Positions 33,500 to 45,934 of a stretch of 64,000 nucleotides of DNA are shown piece by piece; the stretch's first letter is position 1, and every line of letters begins with the position of its first letter. The stretch is from Tigriopus japonicus. Taxonomy: Eukaryota > Arthropoda > Copepoda > Harpacticoida > Harpacticidae. Location of the stretch: the NCBI GenBank assembly GCA_010645155.1, contig JAAGOF010000109.1:1625898-1689897 (forward strand), read 5' to 3'. Below the pieces are notes generated by a model, which was not told where the DNA came from, did not search any database, and worked only from the letters and a program-made list of their open reading frames with translations. The position numbers and the translations under genes are program-made.

Positions 33500-33970
33500 A
33501 TACCTTGTCTAGAATGGGGTCAAAGATGTGCAAAATTTATTTTCAGGGTGATTGAATAATAAAGCACTTAAAAGAGGTTTATATTGCTGCAAAAAAGGTC
33601 TTAACCCTGATCCAAACAGTTATTTAAAGGTGCTTATTTGTTCAGTGGATTCCCAATTTACTGTATTTCCAAACTTATTTCAATACCTCAAAATATTTCA
33701 CATAGAGAGAGATGAAATAGTTTTTGATGTTTCTTTCAGGTAACGTATGATTTTATGTCTCATTTTCTGGTTAGTAAACTGAACATCCAGGTATAAACAG
33801 AGGTATCTCGATGTTAAATATTCTAGTATATATTAAATATATACTTTAATGGGAAAAAACTTGGATTCCTCCTTCTCGATTGAGCAACTCAGAACAGCCA
33901 ACATACCAATTTTACCACGAATGGTATGATTTAAAACGCTCACTTGAGCAACCTTTGTACATGTCCAATA
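33500..33970. repeat. Partial foldback element, GGTTGCTCAAGTGAG family
   Basis: The interior (agggtgattgaataataaag, then tgctgcaaaaaaggtcttaa) is the inverse of the interior at 58490-58600. The right end (aaacgctcacttgagcaacc, then tttgtacatgtcc) matches the family terminus. The left arm is missing. Confidence 0.6.
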
Positions 33971-33972
33971 TC

Positions 33973-35518
33973 GGCGTTAAAGCAGAGCAAGGGAGAATCT
34001 TCGTTCTTTTAAGTTTTTTCAGTCTTGGTTAGAAGGAAGAAGATCTTGATAAAAGCTAAAATACAAATCAAACTTTTTCCATTAGATTTCTGGATCTTGA
34101 CAATACAGAAGTCCAGGACAAGGAAAAAGAGAGAATAAGGCTCTGTGACTGGTTTGAAGATAGATTTTAGTGTCTTGTTGCCACTGGTTTGTTATCAAGC
34201 ATGACCTTTGCTTTTCCAAACTTCAAAATTGCAACACTCACGTTCAAATTAACTTTACTATTACGTCCCCTTTTCTTTGTTAAATGAACATGTTTTTTTA
34301 AAAAAAGAGAGTCCAAAGTATTGCCATTTAAAACTATTTCTCTTCTCATTGTTAACTTGCATCCCAATGTTTATTTAAACCTGTGAGGAAAAAATATTGC
34401 AGAAAAGTAATTTTTCAAACAAATATTTTATGGAAGTACATTTGAGCTAAAAGCATTTTGAAATCATTTGTTAAAACGGTTTTTTGTTCATATATCTCTG
34501 CTTTGCTCGATTTCAAAGGCCTTACCTTGTACGGTGTATAGGTAGAAGAGTTGCGAAAAGTCTAAATTCGATTGGAATCAATAGAAAAAGATAAAAAAAG
34601 TGATCACGTTCTTCGCGGGTTGAGGTGTACATTTGGTGCACGAATTACGAATCAGGATCTCTTGTCATCCAATATCTACTGTAGGTTTAAAATTCTTCCA
34701 CAAGGTCCTCTGACAAATGGCCAGTTCCCGCAAAAACATTTTTCCACACAATGCCTTTTGAGATTCTCAGAAGGTTTTCCCACGGACTAGATGTATGTGA
34801 AGATGTGTGGGCCTTTGAAAGTGTTGAATTAAAAAAATTGAGCGTAAGATTCCCACCTTTGGCTGAAGAAAGTTGGTGAACCTTAAGGCTGCTATGTTTA
34901 TCTTACATGTTTCAAAATTGCCATTTTATTCCAAAATTTTTTACACTGAAATATCACCTTGAAGCTACCTAGAACCGGAAGTTTTGAGCTTACTAGGTTC
35001 CCAAGCCCATTTGCTTAGAGATTTCTTTAGTTTTTGAGATAACAGGGTTGAGTTCATTCAAGTCAAATTAAATTCAGTTTTAGAAAGTTGTATTGTCATT
35101 TCTCCAAGTTCCATTGATATTAGGATTTTGATTTAACCATACTTGGATGGCCCGAAAGCGCTGTCGGCGCCCTCCAAAAAAACACAGCAGACAAGCATTA
35201 TGAAGAAGGTAGTTGTGGAGAAAATTCGAATTTAGAACTTTTTCATGAATTATTCATATGAGCATAAATACTTAATAATACAATTACAGCCTAATTTAAA
35301 AAGTGCTCTCTGATGGGCAATTTGAATATATATTTGAATCATTTGTAGTTAACTACATTTTGGTTTTGAGCGATTGAAAGCTCTTTTGGCAATCACTAAT
35401 TTTACGTCGTACACCATTTGGCATACGAAATTCCGACGAAGATTGGTTCTTTTCTTGATGGATTAGACCGAGAACTTTACGATAACTGTTACTGATTTAA
35501 GAGCGAATTTTTCTGAAT
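33973..35518. other. Intergenic, nothing recognised
   Basis: No gene or repeat boundary could be supported. Confidence 0.4.
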
Positions 35519-36299
35519 GACTAGGGCTGCACATTTCACGAAAATGCATTCAATTTCATCTTTCCATATTTATTTGCAGTTTTTTATTATTTCTAATGAT
35601 TGGCATTTTTGGTAGATTTAGCCGAAATTTCGTGCATTTTTTGGTGTTTTTTGCGAACATCTTTGTGCATTATTTGTAGTGATCGACCAAAAGTGCTTTC
35701 GGCCGAAATTTTGGCTTCGGTATCGGTTGCGCCTACCATCAGTGTATAATGGTACAGACCCAAAAAGCAAAAAATTTTATTTCGACATAAAAATATCGTT
35801 GGTACAACAACCCGTGTTGTTGACCAGAAAGGTCTTTTTCATGCCGCTACTTTTTACCCAAGTACTCTTTAGTCACTCTACTTACTTCATGTTACACTTA
35901 TGAAGGCCAAAAGAGTAAAGATCCAATAAAACAGAACACTACAAAAGGCCAAGTTTGCAAGCAATTTTCCCCTTGTTTAATATTCCTTAAAACTGCACAG
36001 TTGGATTCTCGTACTTTGTTGTGTTTCTAAATGTTCCAAATTTTGTTAGATTAAACCCATGTTTAAAGCTGCTGAAGGTTGAAGGTTGAAGTCCATTGCA
36101 GAGCTATTTTAGAAAAGCAAAAATGCAACTTTTATCAAGCTTTAATGTTTATGAATTGTGCATACACTTCTTTTGTCCTCAGTGCTACACAGTACTAGTT
36201 GGCATTGTTAACAGTTTCTTAATGCATTTTTTTGGCATTTTTGGTGCATTTTCGATGCACTTTTCGGTGCTTTTATTTGCATTATTTGTGCAGCCTTAG
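35519..36299. mobile_element. hAT-like element, TAGGGCTGCACA termini, apparently interrupted
   Basis: The left end TAGGGCTGCACATTTCACG and the right end GCATTATTTGTGCAGCCTTA are inverse in the outer bases. TGCATTTTTTGG-like motifs repeat near both ends. At about 35670 the expected right end breaks off into tgatcgaccaaaagtgcttt, then ggccgaaattttggcttcgg, which looks like the terminus of a second element, and family-like sequence resumes near 36225. Flanking octamers do not match, so the outer limits are uncertain. Confidence 0.45.
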
Positions 36300-36464
36300 T
36301 CTTCTCTTACGTTGTTTCAATCTGATATTCATCCATAATTTTCTTAGAATGCCTCTAGCAATGCGAAAAGGTTTTCCCCTCTTACTTGGAACTTCGATAG
36401 TTTGTGAAACTCAATTCACACTCGACCGATCTTTCCTTAGAGCGCCAAGAACTGTTTCAAGGTA

Positions 36465-36757
36465 CAGTTCTATATGGACAGAAATGTCACTCCAGTTAGG
36501 TCAGTGGAGATTTGTTTTGAGCTCATTTCAGCAGTCCAGCAACAAGGGTGCCAGGTGATTTGATTCTTTAAGCATTGCTCTTGTTTGAGCGTAACAGTTG
36601 AGAGATCAATTCTGCCACTGACTCCCTGAAATCGCAAATTCCAGTTTTGAATCACTTAACTAGACATGTGCTCAATGTCCAATCCCATTGCACACACAGT
36701 GCAAGCTTGTTGAATCACGAACAATTTGGGAGTGACATGTCTGTGTATTTAGAACTG
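36465..36757. mobile_element. MITE with CAGTTCTATATNNACNGAAA termini (copy A)
   Basis: Flanked by TA on both sides. The ends CAGTTCTATATGGACAGAAA and ATTTAGAACTG are imperfect inverted repeats. The 293-bp body is about 85-90 percent identical by eye to 53034-53329. A TA target and short size fit a Tc1/mariner-mobilised MITE. Confidence 0.8.
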
Positions 36758-37139
36758 TACTTAAAGGTAATTATCTACGTACTGACTAATCCATAACTCT
36801 TCAGAAACTTGCTTCAGGCAAGTTCATGTTTCCCCATCTTTGCAGGCAAAACTTCTTTCTCAGATGACGAATTATCTAGCATGGGAATATACCATGAAAT
36901 GAGAAAGACCAGTTTTATCTGGGCTAAAAAGAACCAAATGGTAGATGTGAAATGTAAAATAGCTATTTTGTTTCTAGGGTGAAAAGTTGAGAACATTCAT
37001 GAAAACAAATACAACTTTACATTTAGCCTTGAGAAATCATCGTTTTCCAAAAGTTTTTTGAGCCCATAATGACTTGATTTGAAAATTTTCTGCCACTAAA
37101 AAGCCTTTCAATCACAGAAGCAACCAACTTCTTTACAGA

Positions 37140-38115
37140 AGAAACATTCAATTTGTACGTGTACATTTAATCAAGAAGGACTGAATTTCTGGAGTGGGAG
37201 GCTAAAGATGATAATTTTAATTTCTTGTAGGATTGATTCAATTGCGTTCTATTGCAAACAAGAACTGGCTTGTGTTCAGTAGACGACATTTTCAAATTTC
37301 AACTCAATCGAACGACGGAGTGAAAAGTTGTATCGTCCAAGGAAATCGTAAGACATGGAAGCCTCCACTCAGGCGTTCAGCTGTGGATTTTTTATAAATC
37401 GAATGCCATTCAAGTAAATGATTTTATTTTGATAAGATTGATACGACAGGCGTTTAAGGATGTTGTTTGCTGAATTTCATCATCATACGTTCCTCCGTTC
37501 ATAAGAAACAAAGTTTCGAAATTTGCTACAGTCGCAATACATACGAGAGAAAAATCGACCCTACAATCGTCCAAACAAATGTTCGGTCAGAAGAGCGCCC
37601 TATTCTCTACGCTTCAAATTACTCTAACTGCCACAAATTTCAGTCGATCAAGTTGAAATTAAGCATGTGAGCTTTGCATTACCAATCAAACACTTGGTTT
37701 GATAAGATTTTTCTCTGTCTAACACAGAATTCCAAAGATGGATTTTGCCGGTAGCCGAGGCATCCAGGTATTTAGTAATCCTTGTATCGTCTCAAACTTA
37801 TGAACTGAAGAGAGCATAGAATGAAAGCGTTCGCCCTTTTGTGGTAAAACAATTACCAGAAAAGGGCTAGTTCATTCATTCTTGGTAGGATTTGCACTGA
37901 ACTTTGAGTGAGCATAAATTTTAACTCCGACGTTCGATTGAGCTGAAAATTGAAATATGTATTGCCGTCAACATAAGCAAGGTCTCATTTGCAGAAGAAC
38001 GTAATTTGATGGTTCCTACTGGAAATAATAATTCCTCTCATTAGCCTCCCACTCCAGAGATGTTCAGTGGTTCTTGATTAAATGTACGTACGAGTAACTT
38101 TTCTGTAAAGACCTA
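37140..38115. repeat. Element with ~100-bp inverted ends
   Basis: 37150-37235 (tgtacgtgtacatttaatc, then ctggagtgggaggctaa) is inverted at 38030-38110 (ttagcctcccactccag, then gattaaatgtacgtacg). Parts of the ~800-bp interior (37340-37830) are similar to 53660-54030, for example gtaagacatggaagcct and gcatgtgagcttt. No transposase-like frame was found. Confidence 0.55.
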
Positions 38116-41100
38116 ATCAAGAAAAGGTTACTCACGGTCTTTTCAAATGTGGGAAGATTTTCAAAAGACGGATAACCGTTGGTTGTCATCCTGTATCTCC
38201 GAACTACAACAAAGTTATTCAGACCAACATCAGAAAGAACAGCCTTCAAGGACGTTCAATGCCAAATGCTTTCTACGCATCCAACCCCCAACCTTGAATT
38301 TGCAGTAGTTTCAAAATTTGCAGTTGTTTTGTTTCTTTTTACTCCAAAGCTGATCCAAACGTTTGACGCTTAAAGCAAATAAGACGATGTTATGTTAATG
38401 GTAAATTTTCCACTTTCAAATTTGTTAAAGTTAAGAACTAATGAAAGTCCGGAGAGGGAAGAAGTGTACAAATTGGTCATTACTCAGAGCAATGATATTT
38501 CTTAACCTTGGCGCATTTTCTTTCTACACCCTTAGATTAAATCGTTATGAATTCATCAGTTTCTTTGTCTTTTTGAGACATGAATTTGAAGAAGTATGTC
38601 CTTCTCGCAAAATTCGAGCAAGATTAGTATTAGCTCAAAAAATAGTGAAATCCAATACAATAACACTCCTTGGTCATGACGCGAAAAAGACACTTGAGAG
38701 TCTTGAATTTATTTTTTCCATCCTTCTGAACACTCGCATCCTCAAGATTTGCCGGCTTCAATCAACTACTCTCCATAAGATATTTAAATTTCTTTGATAT
38801 TTTTCCCAAGTCATGGTTTACAATTGTTATATTTTGAAAGGTCTATTACAAACATACGTCTCTTTGATGGTTGAATGTTGACCCATGAATGTTCCCTCAA
38901 GGTACAAACAACTCTGTAAATATTCTTGTCGTCTCCAAAGGAGGTCCAAGACAAATGGACCTTACTTAAACTTGTTCAGTCGAAGATCCTACTTTGTCGA
39001 GTCTATGATATCTTCATTCGAGTGTCACGTTTTAGCAACAATCTCTTGAGGGACAAGTCGGAAAATCCTTTGAGACTTGAGGCAAATAACCACTTGAAAG
39101 AGGTCTTTTGGTGTTTTGTCACTTTTTTAGAATACAACGCTTGTTTACCAGTTTGGCTTGGCTTATGCCCTTCAAATCCTTTCATTTTAGTATGATACTT
39201 CCACAAAACTGTTAGTTGAGAAGAGCGGCAAATGATTCAGGAAAATTCGAGTTGGGTTTCTAGTGCTAATGAAAGTCCCCTGGAAATTAATGCCGGATGT
39301 TAAAATTAGACAGTTTCCGGAGTGTTCCCGAATGGCCTTTTCACAGACCGTTTCCGTACTTTTGGTTGAACACTATTGTACATTCTGAACACTTGAGCAT
39401 GTCGCTAAAACTCAGAATACTCAGGGATTTGCGACAGAAATAGTCATGATTTGTTAAAAAAAGTCAGACTCGAAATTTAAAGCAATTTTCCTCATTGCTT
39501 CGAGAACTTATGAAATTGAAAAAGTAATTCGGCTCGATTTAGTTCCTGTCGTAGAATTCCATTAAAACAATCTAGTTTAAACTGTAGTAAAAGATTAGCC
39601 TTTAACCTTTAATCGAGGCGACTTTTTCTGTTGACCACTCGATTCTAGGATTCGTTTATGATTAACTTTGGAAATGCATCGTTAATACTAAAACTAATTG
39701 GATAGTGAATCGAGTCTTCGATTCATTCTTTCATTTCATCAATATCTGCATGTAGTTGAGATGTTGATTTATCTAATGGTCCCATGAGATGGAACCAAGA
39801 GTGTCTGTCTAAAGATTAATGAGGTATTAAATGATAAATGTGAAACAATGGAACTTGATCAACAATTGAATGAATTTGCAAATTCTCTCTTCTCTATATC
39901 TTCATCATTTTGTCCAAAGCTGGTTCAAATTCGATTATAACTTACTTTTGTAATTCTCCTTCGGGAATCGACCTCATCAAGCAGATCGTTGTGAAAAGTG
40001 GGCCTAGTTAATTAAGTCTATAAAAGTTTAATTGGTAATGATGAATGAGGACCTTGAAACGCAAGCGGATCCTAATTCAGAGCGTTGAACCAGGAAATTT
40101 GGGCCAATTGAAGAGCCTTAACTATCTTAAGAGCCTTTTGTAGAATCTATTGGTGGCCTTTTGTGAATGCTAGTACACTAGACATGATAGAAATTGGTGT
40201 GGATGAAGATAGATGGAAGAGGATGCTGTGCAAAGGATGTCTCTTCATTTATTATCATTATGTACACTGCAGGTTATCCTTGGACTCTCCACGTTAAGAA
40301 TAGTTCAAGAGGAGAAAGTACATTTTTTAATTGAATGATTATGGCGCCCTCGAATGGTTGTGTTTAACATACTTATTTAATTAAAGGTAAGATGACAGCT
40401 TTTGGAACCTCGGGCATTAACTTAGAAACAATATCTGTTTTACAAAAGAAAGTTTTCATCTCCAACTTTTGAAAGATTTTTTTCCACAAGGTAGCCTAAA
40501 GATGACCAAGTGTAGACCTCTTAAGACCTTCATAAGTATTGTAGTTTTTGATAAATTATTTTCAAATTTACAGTCTTACAATTCCAAAGCATCAGGGAAT
40601 GGAAGTTATTTTGTGTATATCCCTATTGGAGCCTTTAGGTATGACACCAATAAAATAATTGTGATAGTTGTCCCTCAAGGGGAGGAGGGCAGAATTTTGG
40701 GTCAACATGGGCTGTTTGGTATTCCAAAATGTCGCACTTTGAGGTATGGGCCAAAAAAGAAGTCGATGGGCCTCGATTATACCTTATTTTTTGTATTAAA
40801 AATGCCAAAATCCACACTTGGACCGCCAACCTTGTACTTACTCAAGTTAAAGAAGGTAATACCGATTTTTTTTCCTTTTGCACAGTGACGTCACAAACTA
40901 AAATGAACTGATGAAAACAAAAGAAGAATTAGTTTCAGATGAGCAAAAAGGAAACTTTGGAACACCTTTTTTCATTTTTGCTTGGCCTTATCGCCATGGA
41001 AATTTGTATTGTACTTTGTTTGACATTTTCCCATATGAACTTTGCCAAGTGTGACCTTTTAAGAAAGCATCTTGAGTCACCTCGAAAGTTAAAGATCAAG

Positions 41101-41391
41101 AGGAACTGGAACTGAATCTGAAGTTCCATATTTTTAAATGGTGTTCAATTTAAGCGATAAGTGTTCCACATCTTTCTAGTATTCACTTTTGAACCATGGA
41201 CAGAAGTTTGACAAAGCATTTCTATGCTTTTAAAGAACGGTGAAGCGGATATGAATTCATTTATAGCTTTTGGGGTCTTTGAATGTGAGAGGTTCCACAA
41301 CATCCGATTTTTTAATCTTAAATAAGAACCCCCTTAACAAAAGGTCAAATTATTGGACTCTCCAAATTCCGCAGGGAAATGACATTGCTTT
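38116..41391. other. Intergenic, no gene recognised
   Basis: Open frames of 118 codons (38441-38797, +) and 139 codons (40469-40888, +) have no recognisable family and no clear splice signals. They are left uncalled. Confidence 0.4.
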
Positions 41392-41392
41392 T

Positions 41393-41398
41393 ATTAGT
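41393..41398 (-). terminator. Polyadenylation signal AATAAA for the UPF0193 gene
   Basis: AATAAA on the minus strand about 95 bases after the stop codon of the UPF0193 gene. The motif is short, so this is supportive only. Confidence 0.4.
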
Positions 41399-41491
41399 TA
41401 TTCTCTCATGAATGTGTCATGCAAATAAAATAATTAAATTAAGCTAAAAGAAGAACAAGTTTGAATTCAACAATGCTTTCCGTGTCATTTG

Positions 41492-44404
41492 TTACATCCG
41501 GTTTTTCTGTAAAAGCTTCTCTGCTTCTCTGATCTTCTGAGTGATTTCTGTTTGGATCATTGAAGAGTACTGATGTTCCACACCAAATTTCCGTAATTCA
41601 GAAAGAAAATCTTGGCGCTCCTGGATTTCTTCTAGCACTGCAAAAAGAACGGATAAAATCATTTCTTATTGGTAGTAGGTTTCCCCTTCAATATTAAACA
41701 TTCTGCCAAGTTCTGGTTTTAATATCACAAACGGGCAGAATATCCCAAATAGGCCGCATGTTAATGCACTCAATTCATAAGCGAGAGTATACCAAAATCA
41801 AGTCGAATTAGCATTCGTCGAGTACATGCACTCCCTAGTTGTTGCGTTTCTAACACAGGAGTTGTCGCGAGAATATACTCGAGGTCTGTTAATTTGACTT
41901 GATTTAGGTGTGCTCTCGCTTTTGAATTAGGTGCGTTAACATGCGGCCTAATAAGGAGCAACAGTATTCAAATAACAGCATTGAAAAGCATCCACCACGA
42001 TGTATCATGGGAAGAAAGCTCGACGTTATTGCAGCTTTCTAATACATCTTAGACGATATTTGACACCATGTCAAAAAAGTTGGCAAGCAAGACAGAAAAT
42101 CAATCTGAGTTCACAACAATCTTGGATGGTATCGTTTTTCCAAACCTATTCCCAAAATCGTATTTCTAAATGTGGGACTTCAAATGAAACCTCCTTAGTT
42201 CATGGTCAAGAGAGTAAATCAATGTTTTAACGAATGAGAGTCTCACCCTATGGCAAAAATCACTAATATTTCGATCAGTTTAAAATTTTAACAAAATAAT
42301 ATGATAGAAGGAAAACGTTTTACCAACGTACACGTATTTTTGATTTAAAAAGATTGGTTTAAGCTAAAGCAAATGTAAAAAATCGTAAACTGTGCATGGT
42401 ATTCGGACCACCAATAACATTTACGATCAAAATAGTACGTTTTCGATACTAAGTTAGTTTTTATGTTAAAGTATTATGTGGGTTTCGTTCTATCCTTGCA
42501 ATTCCAAATATAGTGCGATACAAACACAAATACAAACAAGCAAGGTGGAAGGAGGTACAAACAATGTGCGCGATTTTAAACCGGGCATGAAAGCTACACG
42601 TACAATCATCGATCGCTTTTATTACTTTTTCAGCTGACCTCCTCAATTTATGAGGTTGCCTATCGAAACGAAACAAGCGCCTTTTGTTCCCATGTAAAAC
42701 CTTTAATATAATGGAAACCTATGTTTGAGTATGGGTACTTATGTGAAAGTACTTATGTGAGTTGAGTTAGTTGAGTACAAATGCCAAATTTCTTTGTTTG
42801 TTTGTTTTGTTTGGGTTTTCAGTATATTTGTTTGTTTGGAGCAAATTCGTATTTTTCCCAAACAGAGGCAGTGTTGGTTGTGGAATTTTTATTGCCGCTA
42901 CAAGGAATGGGATTCCTTATTGAGAAAGCTAATACATTTTTTTTAAATTTCTAAATTTTAAAAGTTCAGTTTATTTATCCTACAATGACATATCCTCTTT
43001 ATGTACCTTTGGGAGTGTTTGAGTTGTCCGATAAAATAAACAATAAACATTTAACGTTTTTGCATACAGTTAACATTTATGTGATATTTGGTCTACCAAC
43101 GAGTTATTGCTGGCAGATCTGTAAAACCTTTTAATAGTGGGAACCTAGTCCGAATTAAAAACTTGCGTTCATAATACGCCTTTTGTAGCAACGGTATTGT
43201 CATAGCACCAGTAATCTCTGTATACTCCACAAAGTAAATCTGCCAATACTCTTACACCTCTGTTGTGCAAGAATGGCTTGTTTGTTTGTTAATACGTTTA
43301 ATAAACAACATCATCATCAATAAAAAAAACATAAAAGCACCTAAATTTATTTTGGAAGGAAATCTCACAGGTAAGTTTTTCCCTCATATTCTCTTAAACT
43401 TAAGGCGTCGTGAAGTTTCCGATGGGCTACCATTTCAAGACGTCATTTCCATTATGAATTTCGCCGCGAAATACTTGTGATCAAACCCACGATCACCACA
43501 TTAATTAACTGCCCTAAGTTAATACAAAGGTCTAACTATTAGGGGCTTGGTTTAATTCTTTCACTGATATTAGTTCATTAGTTCCATTTTAGTCTCCTTT
43601 GGTTCGAAGAAACCATTAGCAGCACCTTAGCAAAGATGACATTACTAAATGAAACTTATTTAGGTGTTCATCTTAGTGCTCCAAATTCCGTCTCACTGAC
43701 CTTCAACGATGACCTTTTGCGGATGCCTGTAAGATCCTAATCTCCGACTCCTAATTAATTTGATTACGTATGCTTCCAAAGCTTGGCCGGTTTTCATGAA
43801 CCAAAGTTCTTTCCTACTCAAGCTATTTGATATACTCACAATCATCAACGAGAATCAGATCCAACTCCTCTGTTGTTGTGGCCTCCATAATCGCTTGATG
43901 CCGTGGATCTCGAGGCTTAGGAAGAGGGATCTCTGTCGAACGAGAGGGTCCATCTTTGCCATTCACCATTCGACTTATAAGCCGATCCTTGTCTTCATCT
44001 GTGATGGCTGTAATCGAGTTTAGTCAGTGGAATAAACGATTTCTTGTGTTTCATGGCAAGGAAACATTACTTTTCCCTGGAGCTGGAACGTAGTCTCCCC
44101 GGTCATAATCACCGCGTTGTAAGATGGATGCAAGTTTCCTCAAGCGTGGTATTCTCATTTGACGATATCTCCGGAGGCGTTGTCGAAAATATTCCGGCGA
44201 GCATTGAGACGAGTACGACCTACAAATAGGAGCATAGGAGGACTTGCCACTTCGAGCCTTGTTCTTTTCGTATTCCATGAAGCTGCCTTGATGTCTGGCC
44301 GAGGCCTCGGTCTCGGATATGAAGCCTAAAATGGTCTTTTGACGTTGAAACGGCACGTGAGCCTCTTGACAAAGGGCTGGAACGACGGAGGGAAAGAAAC
44401 TCAT
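41492..44404 (-). CDS. UPF0193 family protein (C22orf23/EVG1 homologue), 3 exons
   Basis: Function unknown. The family is named for vertebrate C22orf23 (EVG1). Exons in gene order are 44404-44071, 44007-43840 and 41637-41492, with introns of 63 bp (GTAATG..TTACAG) and 2,202 bp (GTGAGT..TTGCAG). All joins are in frame (GKTITDED; DDLLEEIQ). The product is 215 residues, close to the human protein (about 217). The C-terminus LLEEIQERQDFLSELRKFG followed by TEITQKIREAEKLL is the family hallmark. EDKDRLISRMVNGKDG and a central basic RKLASILQRGD segment also fit the expected order. It has no signal peptide or membrane segment, and the C-terminus looks helical and charged. The start is the first ATG of the open frame, but the N-terminal ~60 residues are poorly conserved and another frame is also open there, so the start could be wrong. 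The large intron carries a MITE and a LINE end. Confidence 0.82.
41752..41948. mobile_element. Intact MITE, GGCCGCATGTTAAYGCAC termini
   Basis: A 197-bp element flanked by TA (41750-41751 and 41949-41950). The ends GGCCGCATGTTAATGCAC and GTGCGTTAACATGCGGCC are inverse, and the symmetry extends inwards (agcgagagtata / gctctcgcttttgaatt). It lies in the second intron of the UPF0193 gene. It is the best-preserved of at least five copies in the window. Confidence 0.88.
42890..43150 (-). mobile_element. LINE 3'-end fragment
   Basis: On the minus strand a short run RFYRSASNNSLVDQIS is the conserved end of a LINE ORF2, followed by a stop and a 3' untranslated region ending with ggaatcccattccttgtagc. 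It matches the copy at 45572-45930. It lies in the second intron of the UPF0193 gene, same orientation. Confidence 0.65.
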
Positions 44405-45524
44405 CTAGAGTTAATGGGTTCTCGGAAAGCATCAAAACTTTATTCACTTAGCAATATGTAATCTACCACATGTCAACATCAAATGTTTGGAGAGGCATCA
44501 ATGCACGGTTCTTACAACTTATACTTATCGGGCTAACGTTTCTTTTACGTGCTATACTAACGCACACAGATGGTAACGCTGATTCAGTCAAGTGTTAACA
44601 CTTTAGTGAAAAGGCAAACTTAGTAAGAATATATTTGATCCTGGATCCATGGCAGAGGGAAAACCACAGTGTGATAACTAATAACTTTAACTGTTATATA
44701 TCAAGTAAGGAGATGCTTCAGAACTAGTTTATGACATAGCATCCAATCGAGGAAACTTTGGATGAATGATCGAAGATAAGATCTTGGAAGAAGGAAGATT
44801 AACATCCATGAACTTTTGCATGAAAATCTGTCCAAGATGTCACAATGATAACCCATTTAATGTTCCCAATCATGTGTTATCAAAATTTAGTTGACAATCA
44901 ATGAACTTTAATAGTGGGGAGTCAGTCCAATGGGCTCTAACCGAAATCAGTGGACTTCCACAAAGTATTGTTGAAATTTCTGCCGAAAACATTTTCGGTT
45001 TTCGTGATATGCTTCATTGTATCAGGGTTTCATAAAGTATCTCCCGACCTCGAAATTGGTCTTCACGGTCTTCGGAATATGCGAGAAACCTCTCCAACTC
45101 AAATTAACACCATACTAATTTTGCGAATTTCAACCCTTGTGATTCCTTGTGTGCCAATGTTCATTCCCCTGGGCTTTTTATGAGCCCGAGTATTGTAACA
45201 AAGTAACGAAAATACACCTGGTTTACTAACGTGGTTGGACTGACAGATCTGGAAAGACCCTGAGGACAGGTTCACTTGAAGGTTATTCAAAAATAATTTC
45301 CCCCCAAAAAAAAACTCAAAAGCTTTTCATGTTTGAAGAATCATTTCAGTCAGAAGTCAGAACCATGCTTACTTGAAGGAATGTGCTTCATGTTTAAAAT
45401 AACTTTGTATTGTTGTTCACAAATGTGGCAAAAAGGGTGAAATATGCAAACATTTTTACACGGGTCCGCAAATTAGAGCAGGGTGACGTAAAACTCAGAA
45501 GTGGACATGGGGCGAAGCTAGGCC
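44405..45524. other. Intergenic; possible hydrophobic frame
   Basis: A plus-strand frame at 44950-45183 has two hydrophobic segments (KTFSVFVICFIVSGF and NTILILRISTLVIPCVPMF) and follows an AG acceptor-like site. It has no ATG start, no partner exons and no recognised family, so it is noted but not called as a gene. Confidence 0.3.
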
Positions 45525-45571
45525 NNNNNNNNNNNNNNNNNNNNNNNNNNNNNNNNNNNNNNNNNNNNNNN
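45525..45571. other. Assembly gap (47 N)
   Basis: Run of N directly next to the LINE 3' end. Confidence 0.99.
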
Positions 45572-45930
45572 ACAAGTAATGGGATTCCCTGTAAAGAGAG
45601 TTAATGATTAATTTAGTTTATAAAATTACCGTTTATATGAAATTTGATCTACAAATGAGTTACTGTTGGCAGATCTGTACAACCCTTGAATAGTGCGTTG
45701 GTCAGGAATAGTATTTAAAAATTTGTCCAATCCTGCCTTAAATGCTGTCAGCAGATCAGCTCCTACATATTCCCGACGAAGACTAATGGGTCACAAATTG
45801 AACAATGAAGGAGCCAGATAAAGAAGAGAGGAGGACTTCATTGTTCGAACTAGCCTTGATTCCTTATTAGCCTTTGGATGATAACAGATGATCTACGATT
45901 ATTTTAAAGATTCTAACTTCATCCTGTAAA
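45572..45930 (-). pseudogene. LINE ORF2 C-terminus and 3' end
   Basis: The minus strand encodes, with one stop, SRLVRTMKSSSLLYLAPSLF, then SLRREYVGADLLTAFKAGLD, KFLNTIPDQRTIQGLYRSAN and SFVDQI. This is the C-terminus typical of CR1-like non-LTR retrotransposons, which usually ends with LFN-LP--LR and D-FL---PD. The 3' untranslated part matches 1776-1860 and 42890-43150. It is 5'-truncated. Confidence 0.75.
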
Positions 45931-45934
45931 AAGT

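Noticed and set aside
38441..38797. 118-codon plus-strand ORF
   Set aside because: No recognisable motif, no splice or promoter context, and a composition typical of AT-rich random frames.
40469..40888. 139-codon plus-strand ORF
   Set aside because: No family or domain is visible, and the other strand is also open for much of it. Not enough to call a gene.
44950..45183. Hydrophobic 77-codon frame as a transporter exon
   Set aside because: It has two membrane-like segments but no ATG start, no matching neighbouring exons and no recognised family.
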